Assembly (NCBI RefSeq): GCF_963931955.1
Contig: NZ_OZ008337.1
Location: forward strand, 124,001 to 188,000
DNA from: Wolbachia endosymbiont (group A) of Longitarsus flavicornis
GTDB taxonomy: Bacteria > Pseudomonadota > Alphaproteobacteria > Rickettsiales > Anaplasmataceae
Length of the DNA stretch: 64,000 nucleotides
Direction of reading: 5' to 3'
The position numbers and the translations under genes are program-made. A model generated the notes under the pieces. That model worked only from the letters and a program-made list of their open reading frames with translations, did no database searches and was not told where the DNA came from. This document shows, in pieces, positions 55,071 through 63,579 of the stretch. Each line of letters opens with the position of its first letter. The stretch's first letter is position 1.

Positions 55071-55899
55071 TTGTTACTACCTCCCTTTCTTCTTCTTTGT
55101 AAACTTTACTACGTCTCCTTTTAGTTTGCACAATACCACCTTCTTTTTCTTGAATAAACTCATCACCCCTTATATCATCAATCTTAACTCCAGATCTTGC
55201 TAGACTAGACTCTATTCCAGCTAATATAGAATCGGTAGCTAATTTACAATAGAGCTCTATTGATTTTCTTGAGTCATCATTTCCAGGTATTAGATAAGTA
55301 ATACCATCTGGATCAGAATTAGTATCAAGTATTGCAACTATTGGAATTCCTAACTTTTTAGCCTCCTTAACCGCTATATGCTCTTTATTAGTATCAATGA
55401 TGAATAAGATATCAGGAATTGCTCCCATTTCTCTAATACCGCCAAGCGCCTTATCAAGCTTTTGCTTTTTCTTTTCAATGTTCCCCAATTCTTTCTTTGT
55501 TAAAACGCTATCCTCGTCATTTAATATTTTCTCATATTGCATCAAGGTTTTTATCGAAGAAGAAACAGTGTCCCAATTAGTAAGCATACCGCCAAGCCAT
55601 CGATGATTCACATAATATTGACCACAACGAATCGCTTCACTTGCAATAATATCAAAAGCTTGAAATTTTGTACCAACAAATAGAATGCGACCACCTTGAG
55701 ATGCAACGTCATATAAAGCCTTCATGGCTACCTGTAGCAATGGTAATGTTTTTCGCAAGTCAATTATATGTATACGATTTTCTTGATGTACCCCATATAT
55801 ATATGGAGCCATTTTTGCGTTCCAGCGACTAATTTTGTGACCAAAATGTACACCAGATCCGGCTAAATCACGCACAGTGACTTCAGGCAAACTTGCCAT
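55051..55899 (-). CDS. rpsB: 30S ribosomal protein S2
   Basis: A structural component of the small subunit. The start at 55899 (MASLPEVTVRDLAGSG) follows TTGGAGGAAT; the frame is open ten codons further up without reason. GVHFGHKISRWNAKMAPYI near 14-32, VNHRWLGGMLTNW near 90-102, and PDGITYLIPGNDDSRKSIEL near 200-219 are S2 signatures. At 282 aa it has a charged C-terminal tail (KTKRRRSKVYKEEERE). First gene of the leftward rpsB-tsf-pyrH-frr-uppS-cdsA unit. Confidence 0.95.
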   Translation of the reverse strand: MASLPEVTVRDLAGSGVHFGHKISRWNAKMAPYIYGVHQENRIHIIDLRKTLPLLQVAMKALYDVASQGGRILFVGTKFQAFDIIASEAIRCGQYYVNHRWLGGMLTNWDTVSSSIKTLMQYEKILNDEDSVLTKKELGNIEKKKQKLDKALGGIREMGAIPDILFIIDTNKEHIAVKEAKKLGIPIVAILDTNSDPDGITYLIPGNDDSRKSIELYCKLATDSILAGIESSLARSGVKIDDIRGDEFIQEKEGGIVQTKRRRSKVYKEEEREVVTNEDESR

Positions 55900-56089
55900 A
55901 TTTATTCCTCCAAATAGTTTATCTTCCATGGCATTGCCCTAAAGGGACTACTTGTACAAGCCATGTGTGAAATTAAATTATTTACATAGTAATAGAAAAG
56001 ACAGCAAAGCGCAAACAAAAAATATTGACAAAGGGCAACATGTTTATTAGCTTTAAAGTCGAAGCCCGAAAACGCTAAAAAGAAATTAG

Positions 56090-56166
56090 GGGGGTGTAGC
56101 TCAGTTGGTTAGAGCGCATGCCTGTCACGCATGAGGTCGTGAGTTCAAGTCTCATCACTCCCGCCA
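56090..56166 (+). tRNA. tRNA-Asp (anticodon GTC), CCA encoded
   Basis: Acceptor GGGGGTG pairs with CACTCCC with one G-U. The D-arm is GCTCAGTTGGTTAGAGC, the anticodon loop is CTGTCAC with GTC, and the T-arm is GTGAGTTCAAGTCTCAT. Discriminator G at 56163 is followed by encoded CCA. A TTGACA box at 56025-56030 lies in the right region for its promoter. Confidence 0.95.
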
Positions 56167-56295
56167 TATTAGTTTTAGCATAACTTAGAATTCGCAACCG
56201 ATATTGAGAAATGCTTCCACCAAACTTGACATGGTATGGTATTGCAATTAATACTTAAATAGGTTTATTTTTATCGTTAACAATTAGGATTAAAT

Positions 56296-56667
56296 ATGTT
56301 CATTTCTGAAGTTTTTGCAGCAGATGCAACTAGCAATGCATCAAGTATCAGCGCATCTTTTGCTAGTTTTATTCCACTGATTTTAATATTTGTGGTATTT
56401 TATTTTCTCATTATTCGTCCGCAACAAAAAAAACTAAAAGAACATAGAAAGATGATAGATCAAATAAAGCGTGGTGATACAGTCATTACTTCTGGTGGAA
56501 TAATAGGTGAAGTTAATAAAGTTGATGAGGCAAATGCACAATTTATAATAGAAATAGCACCAAAAGTTGAGATAAAAGTCCTAAAGTCCGCTATATCTGA
56601 GGTTTTAAGCAAAGAAACTCAAAAAGTAGCAGCTAAACCAATTAAAAAGGTAAAATCGAAAGAATGA
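56296..56667 (+). CDS. yajC: preprotein translocase subunit YajC
   Basis: Accessory inner-membrane partner of SecDF. The 123-aa protein has a single membrane helix (about 23-44) ending in the signature VFYFLIIRPQQKKLKEHRK. The cytoplasmic part contains GDTVITSGGIIGEVNKVDE. The Lys-rich tail is typical. Here it is not next to secD, which lies 21 kb away. Confidence 0.93.
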   Translation: MFISEVFAADATSNASSISASFASFIPLILIFVVFYFLIIRPQQKKLKEHRKMIDQIKRGDTVITSGGIIGEVNKVDEANAQFIIEIAPKVEIKVLKSAISEVLSKETQKVAAKPIKKVKSKE

Positions 56668-56747
56668 TAAAAAGAATATAAATCAACCAGTAATAAAGGC
56701 AAAAATGCTTAACATGTTTAGAAAAAAGTTTGTTTGGTGATCCATTT

Positions 56748-58568
56748 GTGTGCGGAATATTTGGTGTAGTAAGTAGCGGTGATTCAGTAATACCAACTTT
56801 ACTAACTGGGTTGCAAAAATTGGAATATAGGGGATATGACTCTTCAGGTATAGCAATCATAAATAACGAAGGTAAGATAGAAGTCAAAAAATCAGAAGGT
56901 AAAGTCGAAAGGTTATGTGAAGTTGTTGATGACAGCAAGATGTCTCACAGTACAGTTGGTATAGCACATACTCGCTGGGCTACACATGGAGTTCCAGGCC
57001 TTAAAAATGCTCATCCCATTCGTACAAATAATGTTGTTGTTGCTCATAACGGCATAATTGAGAATTACAATCTGCTAAAAAAGGGCCTAGAAGAAAGGGG
57101 CATGTCATTCCATACTGACACTGACACAGAGATCATACCAAACATGCTAACCTTATATCTTGATGAAGGATTGTCGCCAATTGATTCTCTATTTAAGTGT
57201 TTAAACAACTTACATGGCTCATTTGCCTTGGTCTTATTATTTGCAGAATATCCAGACGCCTTATTTGTTGCGAAGAGAAATTTGCCTTTAGCAATAGGCT
57301 ATAACTGTAACACAGTGTTTGCTGCATCTGACTTTAATGCTTTAAGTGCATTTGTGGAAAGAATATCGCATTTGGAAGATGATGACATTGCAGTGATAAA
57401 ATCTAGTGGAGTTAGTATATACAACAATGGTACACAAGTTAAACGCAGTATAGAAAATAGTAGTCCAAGTGATTTTCTAATTAGCAAAAATGGTTACCCT
57501 AGCTTCATGTTAAAAGAGATTTTTGAGCAACCGCGTGCACTAAACAAAACAATAAATCAATTTTACAAGCAATATAAAGAGGTAATATTTGCTAACAAAA
57601 AATTGTTTTCTGAGCTGAGTTACATTACTATAGTTGGATGCGGGTCATCTTATTTTGCTGGGCTAATAGCGAAGTATTGGCTGGAAAGTATTGCTCAAGT
57701 TCGAGTATATCTAGAAATCTCATCAGAATTTAGGTATAGCAACGTCAAGCTGGAAGAAGGCAGTATTGGGTTATTCATTTCTCAATCTGGTGAAACTGCA
57801 GATACCATAGAAGCGCTGCGTTATGCAAAATCACAGAAGCAAACAATCATTAGTATAACTAATACATTTAGCAGCAGCATTGAAAAGATCTCAGATATTG
57901 TGTTACATACTCTTGCTGGGCCAGAAATTGGTGTTGCTTCAACAAAAACCTTCTCTGCGCAACTTGCAACTTTAGCATGCTTTGTCGTGGAGCTTGGAAA
58001 AATAAAAGGTGTACTGGGTGGAGAGAGAATAAAACAGCTAAGCAACGCTATTAACTCTATTCCCAAGTATGTTGAGCATGTTTTAAATGTGATGAAAATA
58101 CAACATATATCAGGCAGCATATTAGAACACAATAACGTTATTTTAATTGGCAGAGGAAGTTCATACGGAGTTGCAATGGAAGGTGCATTGAAGATAAAAG
58201 AGCTTTCATACATCAATACAATTGGTATTGCAGCGGGAGAAATGAAGCACGGTTCTATTGCTTTAATAGACTCTACTGTGCTTGTTATAGCAATTATCCC
58301 TTATGATGATTTATTCTTTAAAACGCTATCTAATATACAAGAGATTATTGCAAGAAAAGGCAAAGTAATTGCCTTCAGTGATAAGCAAGGAACGCCATTC
58401 CTAAGGGAAGTTTGCGCAGATGTGGTGCAACTTCCAGACGCTGATAATTTTATCTCTCCAATCATCTACAGTGTTGCTATGCAATTCCTTGCTTACTTTA
58501 CTGCAGCAAAAAAAGGGTTAGATGTGGATTGTCCGAGAAATTTAGCTAAGTCTGTTACGGTCGAGTAG
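56748..58568 (+). CDS. glmS: glutamine-fructose-6-phosphate aminotransferase (isomerizing)
   Basis: It makes glucosamine-6-phosphate, the entry to amino sugar and cell envelope precursors. The start is set at GTG 56748, because the nucleophile Cys must be residue 2 (MCGIFGVVSSGDS) after Met removal; GGTGA lies at a good distance upstream. Starting at 56730 would bury the Cys. The GATase II domain (TRWATHG, VAHNGIIENY) is followed by two SIS domains with GCGSSYFAG and SQSGETADT, and then GRGSSY and KELSYI. The C-terminus is the conserved LAKSVTVE. 606 aa. No glmS ribozyme is evident upstream. Confidence 0.95.
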   Translation: MCGIFGVVSSGDSVIPTLLTGLQKLEYRGYDSSGIAIINNEGKIEVKKSEGKVERLCEVVDDSKMSHSTVGIAHTRWATHGVPGLKNAHPIRTNNVVVAHNGIIENYNLLKKGLEERGMSFHTDTDTEIIPNMLTLYLDEGLSPIDSLFKCLNNLHGSFALVLLFAEYPDALFVAKRNLPLAIGYNCNTVFAASDFNALSAFVERISHLEDDDIAVIKSSGVSIYNNGTQVKRSIENSSPSDFLISKNGYPSFMLKEIFEQPRALNKTINQFYKQYKEVIFANKKLFSELSYITIVGCGSSYFAGLIAKYWLESIAQVRVYLEISSEFRYSNVKLEEGSIGLFISQSGETADTIEALRYAKSQKQTIISITNTFSSSIEKISDIVLHTLAGPEIGVASTKTFSAQLATLACFVVELGKIKGVLGGERIKQLSNAINSIPKYVEHVLNVMKIQHISGSILEHNNVILIGRGSSYGVAMEGALKIKELSYINTIGIAAGEMKHGSIALIDSTVLVIAIIPYDDLFFKTLSNIQEIIARKGKVIAFSDKQGTPFLREVCADVVQLPDADNFISPIIYSVAMQFLAYFTAAKKGLDVDCPRNLAKSVTVE

Positions 58569-58654
58569 CCTATTTAAAGTTAAAGCTAAACTTCTGTATC
58601 TGTTCAGGATAACGGCAAGACCATAGAGTAAAAGTGAATTTACAACAAATGGTG

Positions 58655-58725
58655 TCATCCGAGTAGCTGACACTGGGGTCCAGGAAAAAGAATGGTGTCA
58701 TGAAATTATCTGACACTGGTTCCTT
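58655..58725. repeat. palindromic element
   Basis: GGTGTCATCCGAGTAGCTGA, CACTGGGGTCCAGGAAAAAG and GAATGGTGTCATGAAATTAT belong to the same family as the 36821-37045 array. The rest of 58569-58864 shows no gene. Confidence 0.55.
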
Positions 58726-58864
58726 TACACTACCGACAATGTTGCAAAAAACATAAAAATAAAACTAGAGAAAACCATTTCTCGAAAACTTCTGTGTCCA
58801 GAACCAAGAGTCCGATTTACTTATAGCGCTAATAATCAATTAACCATCGGCTTTAAGGAATGAT

Positions 58865-59143
58865 ATGAACATATTATTTCAAGGAAAGTTCATGGGAAAC
58901 AAGAGATTAGCTATACGAATTAGCTGTAGCTATGAACCTAACCGGTTGGCAGAACAATGCTTATCAGATGCTTATGAAAAGGTAGCATCAAAGGAAACAA
59001 GTCAAAAAAACTTAAAACATAAAAATGGGATTCAAGGAGGGTCAAATGGTAACAGTATGTTTATATGCGAGAGTTTCTTCGGGGAAACAAGTAGAAGGAA
59101 ATACGATAGAAAGTCAAATTGCAGCTTTAGAGAAGCAAATTAA
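58865..59143 (+). CDS. small protein upstream of the recombinase, uncertain
   Basis: A 92-aa frame starting MNILFQGKFMGNKRLAIRIS, with GGAATG near the start. The front 60 residues look protein-like (RLAEQCLSDAYEKVASKE). The rest overlaps the recombinase start in another frame and is probably not meaningful. Small frames like this precede recombinase genes in other Wolbachia copies as far as I recall. Could be a directionality or regulatory factor, or simply a leader. Confidence 0.35.
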   Translation: MNILFQGKFMGNKRLAIRISCSYEPNRLAEQCLSDAYEKVASKETSQKNLKHKNGIQGGSNGNSMFICESFFGETSRRKYDRKSNCSFREAN

Positions 59144-60773
59144 TCTGGACGGATACAAATTGTTAAGTGAGTATAAATTTATTGATAACGGCTACAGTGG
59201 ATCTCATTTAGTCCGCCCTGATTTAGAAAAATTACGTGATAAAGTAACAGAAGGTAAAATTGATAAGATTTACATTCATTCTCCTGATCGTTTATCTAGA
59301 AAATATGCATATCAAATGGTGCTGATTGAAGAATTTGAAAGAGCAGGAGCAAAAGTGGTTTTTTTAAATTATGAGATTAACGGTAACCCAGAATCTCAAT
59401 TACTGTTACAAATGCAAGGTATGATAGCAGAATATGAACGTGCGAAAATTATGGAACGAAGTCGTCGTGGTAAAATCTATGCAGCTAACAAAGGCTGTGT
59501 AAATGTAATGGGAGGGGCTCCTTATGGTTATCGTTATATAGATAAACATATGGGAGGAGGACAAGCTTTATTTGAGATTAACGAAGAAGAAGCTGATGTC
59601 GTTCGCAAAGTATTTTTGTGGGTAGGCAGAGAAAGAACAAGTATTGGGGAAGTATGTCGTCGGCTAAATACTATGTCCATTAAGACACAAAAAGGAAAAG
59701 AACGCTGGAATAAAGGTACAATTTGGAGTATGTTGAAAAACCCTGCTTACAAAGGACAAGCAGCCTTTGGTAGAAGAAGGTTAGGAGTAAGATTAAAACA
59801 AGTAAGACCACAGAAAGGCTCTTGTGAGCAGCCAAAAAGTAACCATTCTGTCTATCCTGTTGAAAAAGCAAATTGGATTTATATTAAAGTGCCAAATATA
59901 GTAGATGAAGATATATTTGATATTGTTCAAGAACAATTAGCTGAAAATAGAAAAATAGCAAGGACAAGAAAAAGAGGAGCAAAGTACTTACTACAAGGTT
60001 TAGTCATATGTAAGCGTTGTAATTACGGATGTTACGGAACTTGCATGAAAAGTAGACGAGAAGAAGAAGGTGGCCATTATGCATATTACCGTTGTAGTGG
60101 TAAAGATTCTTACCGTTTTGGTGGTAATAAGATTTGTGACAATAAACTCATCCGCTCAGATGCATTAGAAACAGCTGTGTGGGAAGAGGTTAAGCAGTTA
60201 TTGAAAAATCCAAATAGGGTTTTAGAAGAATACAAGCGTAGGCTTTCAGAACTAAAAAAATCATCATTGGATCAAAAAAGCGACCTGCTAGAGAAACAAG
60301 AAAATAAATTAAAACGTGGTATTGCTAGACTTATTGATGGTTATGCTCAAGAATATATCAATCAAGAGGAATTTGAACCACGAATTAAAGCAATGAAACA
60401 AAGCTTAAAAACAATTGAAGAAGAGAAGAAAAAGATATTTTATCAAAAGGAATTAGAACAGGAGGTCACTCTGGTTGTGACCAATTTAGAAGACTTTTCT
60501 TCCAATATTACGTTAAACCTTGATAACGCAGACTGGCTAACTAAACGTGATATTATCAGAACATTGGTCAAGAGAATTGAAATTAACCTTGAGGACGTAA
60601 ATGTGGTATTTCGCGTAAAAGAGCTACCGAACTCTTCTGGACATAATGGAGAGGAAAATAAAAATTTGCAACATTGTCGTAGGTGTATTTATGACGGCAG
60701 TACCCAGAGGTGTCATCCGAGTAGCCCCTTCGGTGTCATCCCAGTGTCAAGCACTGGGATGACACCCTCCTAG
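59046..60773 (+). CDS. large serine recombinase (phage/prophage integrase type)
   Basis: It cuts and rejoins DNA at att sites through a serine link. The start at 59046 follows AAGGAGGGTCAA. The resolvase domain begins VCLYARVSSGKQVEGNTIES with the catalytic Ser near residue 10-11, followed by RPDLEKLRDKV and HSPDRLSRK. The recombinase domain has GAPYGYRYIDK and WNKGTIWSMLKNPAYKGQ. A zinc ribbon with CKRCNYGCYG follows, then a coiled coil and EINLEDVNVVFRVKEL. The last 25 or so residues are read from a palindromic repeat, so the original stop was lost. 575 aa. No phage genes adjoin. Confidence 0.88.
   Translation: MVTVCLYARVSSGKQVEGNTIESQIAALEKQINLDGYKLLSEYKFIDNGYSGSHLVRPDLEKLRDKVTEGKIDKIYIHSPDRLSRKYAYQMVLIEEFERAGAKVVFLNYEINGNPESQLLLQMQGMIAEYERAKIMERSRRGKIYAANKGCVNVMGGAPYGYRYIDKHMGGGQALFEINEEEADVVRKVFLWVGRERTSIGEVCRRLNTMSIKTQKGKERWNKGTIWSMLKNPAYKGQAAFGRRRLGVRLKQVRPQKGSCEQPKSNHSVYPVEKANWIYIKVPNIVDEDIFDIVQEQLAENRKIARTRKRGAKYLLQGLVICKRCNYGCYGTCMKSRREEEGGHYAYYRCSGKDSYRFGGNKICDNKLIRSDALETAVWEEVKQLLKNPNRVLEEYKRRLSELKKSSLDQKSDLLEKQENKLKRGIARLIDGYAQEYINQEEFEPRIKAMKQSLKTIEEEKKKIFYQKELEQEVTLVVTNLEDFSSNITLNLDNADWLTKRDIIRTLVKRIEINLEDVNVVFRVKELPNSSGHNGEENKNLQHCRRCIYDGSTQRCHPSSPFGVIPVSSTGMTPS
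60700..60772. repeat. palindromic element forming the recombinase 3' end
   Basis: CCCAGAGGTGTCATCCGAGT, CATCCCAGTGTCAAGCACTG and GGATGACACCC are the same palindromic family as elsewhere. It supplies the final codons of the recombinase gene (HPSSPFGVIPVSSTG). Confidence 0.6.
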
Positions 60774-60818
60774 TAGAAACGCTTTTGTAATTGCAACATT
60801 CGTGCAATCTTTAGCCAT

Positions 60819-61267
60819 AAACATTAAGAAATTTACCAAACGAAAAAAAAGGCAAAAGAAGCCCCGTGGTTGGCTAGTTACTTACATTATACTTTCAAGT
60901 ATGGCGTTTTTTTATTCTAAACGTTTAATAACCATGACTCAGCTGCTTTTAAACCGCAACTAATTTAAATTATAAACGTTAAGAAATTTACTAAACAGAA
61001 AAAAAGGCAAAAGAAACCCTAGGGTAGCTAGTTATTCACTATCCATTTTTTAAGTTGGCGTTTTTTAATGTTTTAAATGCTTTATAAGCGCATTTCAGCT
61101 TATATTAGGTAAAAACCTAGAAATTTTATAAAGACATAAGGTGCACATAGTGCAAAAAATTAAACATGAGACGCCAGATACGTGAGTTTTTTTGTCATTT
61201 AATCTGTACAGAGAAGATAAATAAATAGCTTCAGTTTTATGATAAGAGGGCTGGCGGAGTTTGTCAA
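60819..61267 (-). repeat. dispersed roughly 0.5-kb repeat, copy 3
   Basis: Colinear with copy 1 (35229-35720) but in the opposite orientation. It has the promoter at 61239-61267, then MTKKLTYLASHV-like codons, AGCTACCCTAGGGTTTCTTT, and two TTTGCC/GGTAAATTTCTTAA blocks. Small insertions and deletions distinguish it. No intact gene is seen in 60774-61368. Confidence 0.6.
61239..61267 (-). promoter_or_regulatory. sigma70-type promoter in dispersed repeat copy 3
   Basis: On the minus strand TTGACA (61267-61262) and TATCAT (61244-61239) are spaced by 17 bp, with the spacer AACTCCGCCAGCCCTCT almost the same as in copy 1. Confidence 0.65.
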
Positions 61268-61314
61268 GGAATTTTTATGGCTGCGCTGGAATGACATCAT
61301 TTACATTTATCACT

Positions 61315-61342
61315 TTTGCAGATACAATTTACATGCTATAAT
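61315..61342 (+). promoter_or_regulatory. probable dut promoter
   Basis: TTTGCA (61315-61320) and a perfect TATAAT (61337-61342) with 16-bp spacing, 26 bp before the dut start. Confidence 0.5.
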
Positions 61343-61368
61343 TGAGTCTTCATAGATGGTAAATTGGA

Positions 61369-61830
61369 GTGCAAAGAAGTAAAATTAAAGTAGAAATAAA
61401 AAGATTATCACACGGAGAAGACTTGTCTCTTCCATGTTATGCAACTGTGCAGAGTGCTGGTATGGATCTTTATGCTGCATTGAATGACTCTGCTGTTTTA
61501 AATCCACTTGAGAGATTACTTGTTCCAACTGGAATTGTGATTGCAATACCAAACGGTTTTGAGGGGCAAATACGCCCACGTTCTGGTCTTGCTGCAAAAC
61601 ATGGAATCACTGTCTTAAACTCTCCGGGCACTATAGACTCTGATTATCGAGGTGAGGTTAAAATTTGCCTAATTAATCTAAGTAATCAACCATACGAAAT
61701 AAAAAGGGGAGATAGAATTGCACAAATTCTTATTTCTCCTGTATCTCAGGTAATTTGGGATGACAGAGAAGAATTCTGCACAAAAGAAACCGGTCGCAAT
61801 ACAGGGGGCTTTGGCTCAAGTGGCAGGTAA
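61369..61830 (+). CDS. dut: dUTP diphosphatase
   Basis: It hydrolyses dUTP to dUMP, keeping uracil out of DNA and feeding thymidylate synthesis. The 153-aa protein starts with GTG (MQRSKIKVEIKRL) after TTGGA. The five trimeric dUTPase motifs are visible: SAGMDLYAAL, RPRSGLAAKHGI, NSPGTIDSDYRGE, RGDRIAQILISP, and the C-terminal GRNTGGFGSSG. Confidence 0.94.
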   Translation: MQRSKIKVEIKRLSHGEDLSLPCYATVQSAGMDLYAALNDSAVLNPLERLLVPTGIVIAIPNGFEGQIRPRSGLAAKHGITVLNSPGTIDSDYRGEVKICLINLSNQPYEIKRGDRIAQILISPVSQVIWDDREEFCTKETGRNTGGFGSSGR

Positions 61831-61908
61831 CTTACGAAAAAGCTTGACTATGACAATTTTTTTATACACAATTTAAGCATATTAATATTTTATTAAACGA
61901 GGTCGTTT

Positions 61909-62550
61909 ATGCTAACTTTTAAAAATCACTGTGGTCAATTCCACAAAACAAATACTGCTCTTGTAGCACTTACTGCTCTGTATGTCATAGGCGCAGCAGT
62001 AGCACTTTCATCACCATATTGGGTGTCTTCAACTTCCATGCTAGCTCCACTTGCAGCTTTTGCAGCTACACCACTTGGAATCGGTATATTAGCAATTGTT
62101 GCTATTGCACTAACTAGTCTAGCAATATACGCTATCAGCAAAAATAACAAAACATCTGAGTTAAACGCTCCGAAGATTGTTGATAATGATAAACAAGCAG
62201 CATTGCTAGTAACAAAAGACACATTTACGGAAATGGCAAGTAATAACCAAGTTAAAGATGAAAAAGGTAAAGTGGAAGAGGGTAAATGTTATATAGACTT
62301 CAGCTTAGAAGGCAAGAACTACCGTATTATTGTTAATAATTTGCCTGATAAGGGCAATACGGTAGGCAATACTTTATTATTAAGTATAAATTCACTAGAA
62401 GAGAAAAACGATGAAGGTAAGTTCGAGGCAGTAAATAAAACAGAGTGGAATAAAACATTAGGTTTAGACAAAGAGGGTGCTAAAGAGGTTAACACTTATT
62501 TAGGCTCACTTATTGTTGAACAAGTTGCTTCTCAACAACAGACAGTATAG
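61909..62550 (+). CDS. Wolbachia-type hypothetical protein with two N-terminal membrane helices
   Basis: The 213-aa protein has hydrophobic helices at about residues 17-37 and 47-75 (LAAFAATPLGIGILAIVAIA). A soluble domain of about 135 residues follows, with CYIDFSLEGKNYRIIVNN, KGNTVGNTLLLSINSLEE and NTYLGSLIVEQVAS. No family recognised. The layout resembles small Wolbachia surface or inner-membrane proteins of unknown role. It is followed at 13 bp by a strong terminator, so it is expressed as its own unit or with dut. Confidence 0.6.
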   Translation: MLTFKNHCGQFHKTNTALVALTALYVIGAAVALSSPYWVSSTSMLAPLAAFAATPLGIGILAIVAIALTSLAIYAISKNNKTSELNAPKIVDNDKQAALLVTKDTFTEMASNNQVKDEKGKVEEGKCYIDFSLEGKNYRIIVNNLPDKGNTVGNTLLLSINSLEEKNDEGKFEAVNKTEWNKTLGLDKEGAKEVNTYLGSLIVEQVASQQQTV

Positions 62551-62562
62551 CCAAGTGAAATA

Positions 62563-62598
62563 AAAGAGGTAGATTAAGTCTGCCTCTTTGTTTTTTTA
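62563..62598 (+). terminator. rho-independent terminator
   Basis: AAAGAGGTAGA and TCTGCCTCTTT form an 11-bp stem (one G-U) around TTAAG, followed by G and seven T residues. It terminates the 61909-62550 transcript. Confidence 0.8.
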
Positions 62599-62668
62599 GT
62601 GTCGGTTACTCAAATTCATTATGGGAATTGTCTTGAAAAAGAGACATTCGTACAGTTGTAAGAAGCTG

Positions 62669-63151
62669 CTAAGAATTTTTATTTAATTTAACTGCATCTT
62701 TTGCCTTATCCAATAACCCATTAATAAAACCAATTTCGCTTGATTTATCAAGTAAATCAGATGCAATGTTAGTATACTCATTAATGACAACTGGAACTGG
62801 TGTATCGCAATTAATCAACTCACATATTGCAACGCGCAAGATAGATAAGCTTATAAGATTTAACCGTGAGAGGGACCAGCTTGGGTGTAAGTAAGACTCT
62901 ATTATTTTATCATATTCTTCACTGCTTTTTATAACCTTATATAACAAGTTTTCTAAGAACTGATGTTCAAATTCTTCACATTCAAATATATCTTTCAACT
63001 TACTTATGTAGTCCTTAAGCTCACAATTTTCCAGTTTAAAAGTGCTTTTGTTGTAACCTACGAAAATATTTGAATAAGCAATTTGTACAGCAAGAAATCT
63101 CGCCGTGCTTCTTTTTATGCGCCACTTTTTATCTACTGGTTTTTCCTCCAT
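62669..63151 (-). CDS. nusB: transcription antitermination factor NusB
   Basis: It works with NusE in rRNA antitermination. The 160-aa helical protein shows KRSTARFLAVQIAYS at the start, YLHPSWSLSRLNLISLSILR near 106-125, and the typical TPVPVVINEYTNIASDLLD near 133-151. Its start touches the ribH stop, so the two are cotranslated; the ribH-nusB order is widespread. Confidence 0.92.
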   Translation of the reverse strand: MEEKPVDKKWRIKRSTARFLAVQIAYSNIFVGYNKSTFKLENCELKDYISKLKDIFECEEFEHQFLENLLYKVIKSSEEYDKIIESYLHPSWSLSRLNLISLSILRVAICELINCDTPVPVVINEYTNIASDLLDKSSEIGFINGLLDKAKDAVKLNKNS

Positions 63152-63579
63152 TATTTTAATTTATTGTGTAAATCTATCATATGCAAAACAGTTGAGGCTG
63201 CATGGCCACCAACGTTCTTTTTGTTTTTATCAGCTCTAACTAGTGCTTTATCTTTGCTGTCAGCGGTAATTACGCCCATACCAAGGGGCATTGCATAATG
63301 CATAACAACTGCATTTAAGCCTTCAATTACTCCTTTACAAACATATTGATAATGATCGGTTTCACCGCGAATTACGCACCCAAGAGCTAAATAACCATCA
63401 TAATTAGTATGCCCACTCTTGACTGCAAAAAGAATTGTAGCTGGTATCTCAAATGTACCAGGAACCTCAACTACATCGTAACTGGCATTACTGCCTTTTA
63501 ATTTATCAATTGCACCTTCAAGCAAAAGGTTCGCTATTTCAGTATAATAAATCGAATTAACTATTAGTATTCTCGACAT
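63151..63579 (-). CDS. ribH: 6,7-dimethyl-8-ribityllumazine synthase
   Basis: It makes the last precursor of riboflavin. The 142-aa protein has ILIVNSIYYTEIANLLLEGA at the N-terminus, VEVPGTFEIPATI near 37-49, LGCVIRGETDHYQYVC near 75-90, and a GVITADSKDKALVRAD tail near 106-121. Riboflavin synthesis is a retained pathway thought to benefit insect hosts. It overlaps the yidC end by 23 bp. Confidence 0.93.
   Translation of the reverse strand: MSRILIVNSIYYTEIANLLLEGAIDKLKGSNASYDVVEVPGTFEIPATILFAVKSGHTNYDGYLALGCVIRGETDHYQYVCKGVIEGLNAVVMHYAMPLGMGVITADSKDKALVRADKNKKNVGGHAASTVLHMIDLHNKLK

Noticed and set aside
58865..59143. Second half of the 92-aa frame as coding
   Set aside because: From about 59040 it overlaps the recombinase in another frame and composition becomes random-like; only the first part is plausible.
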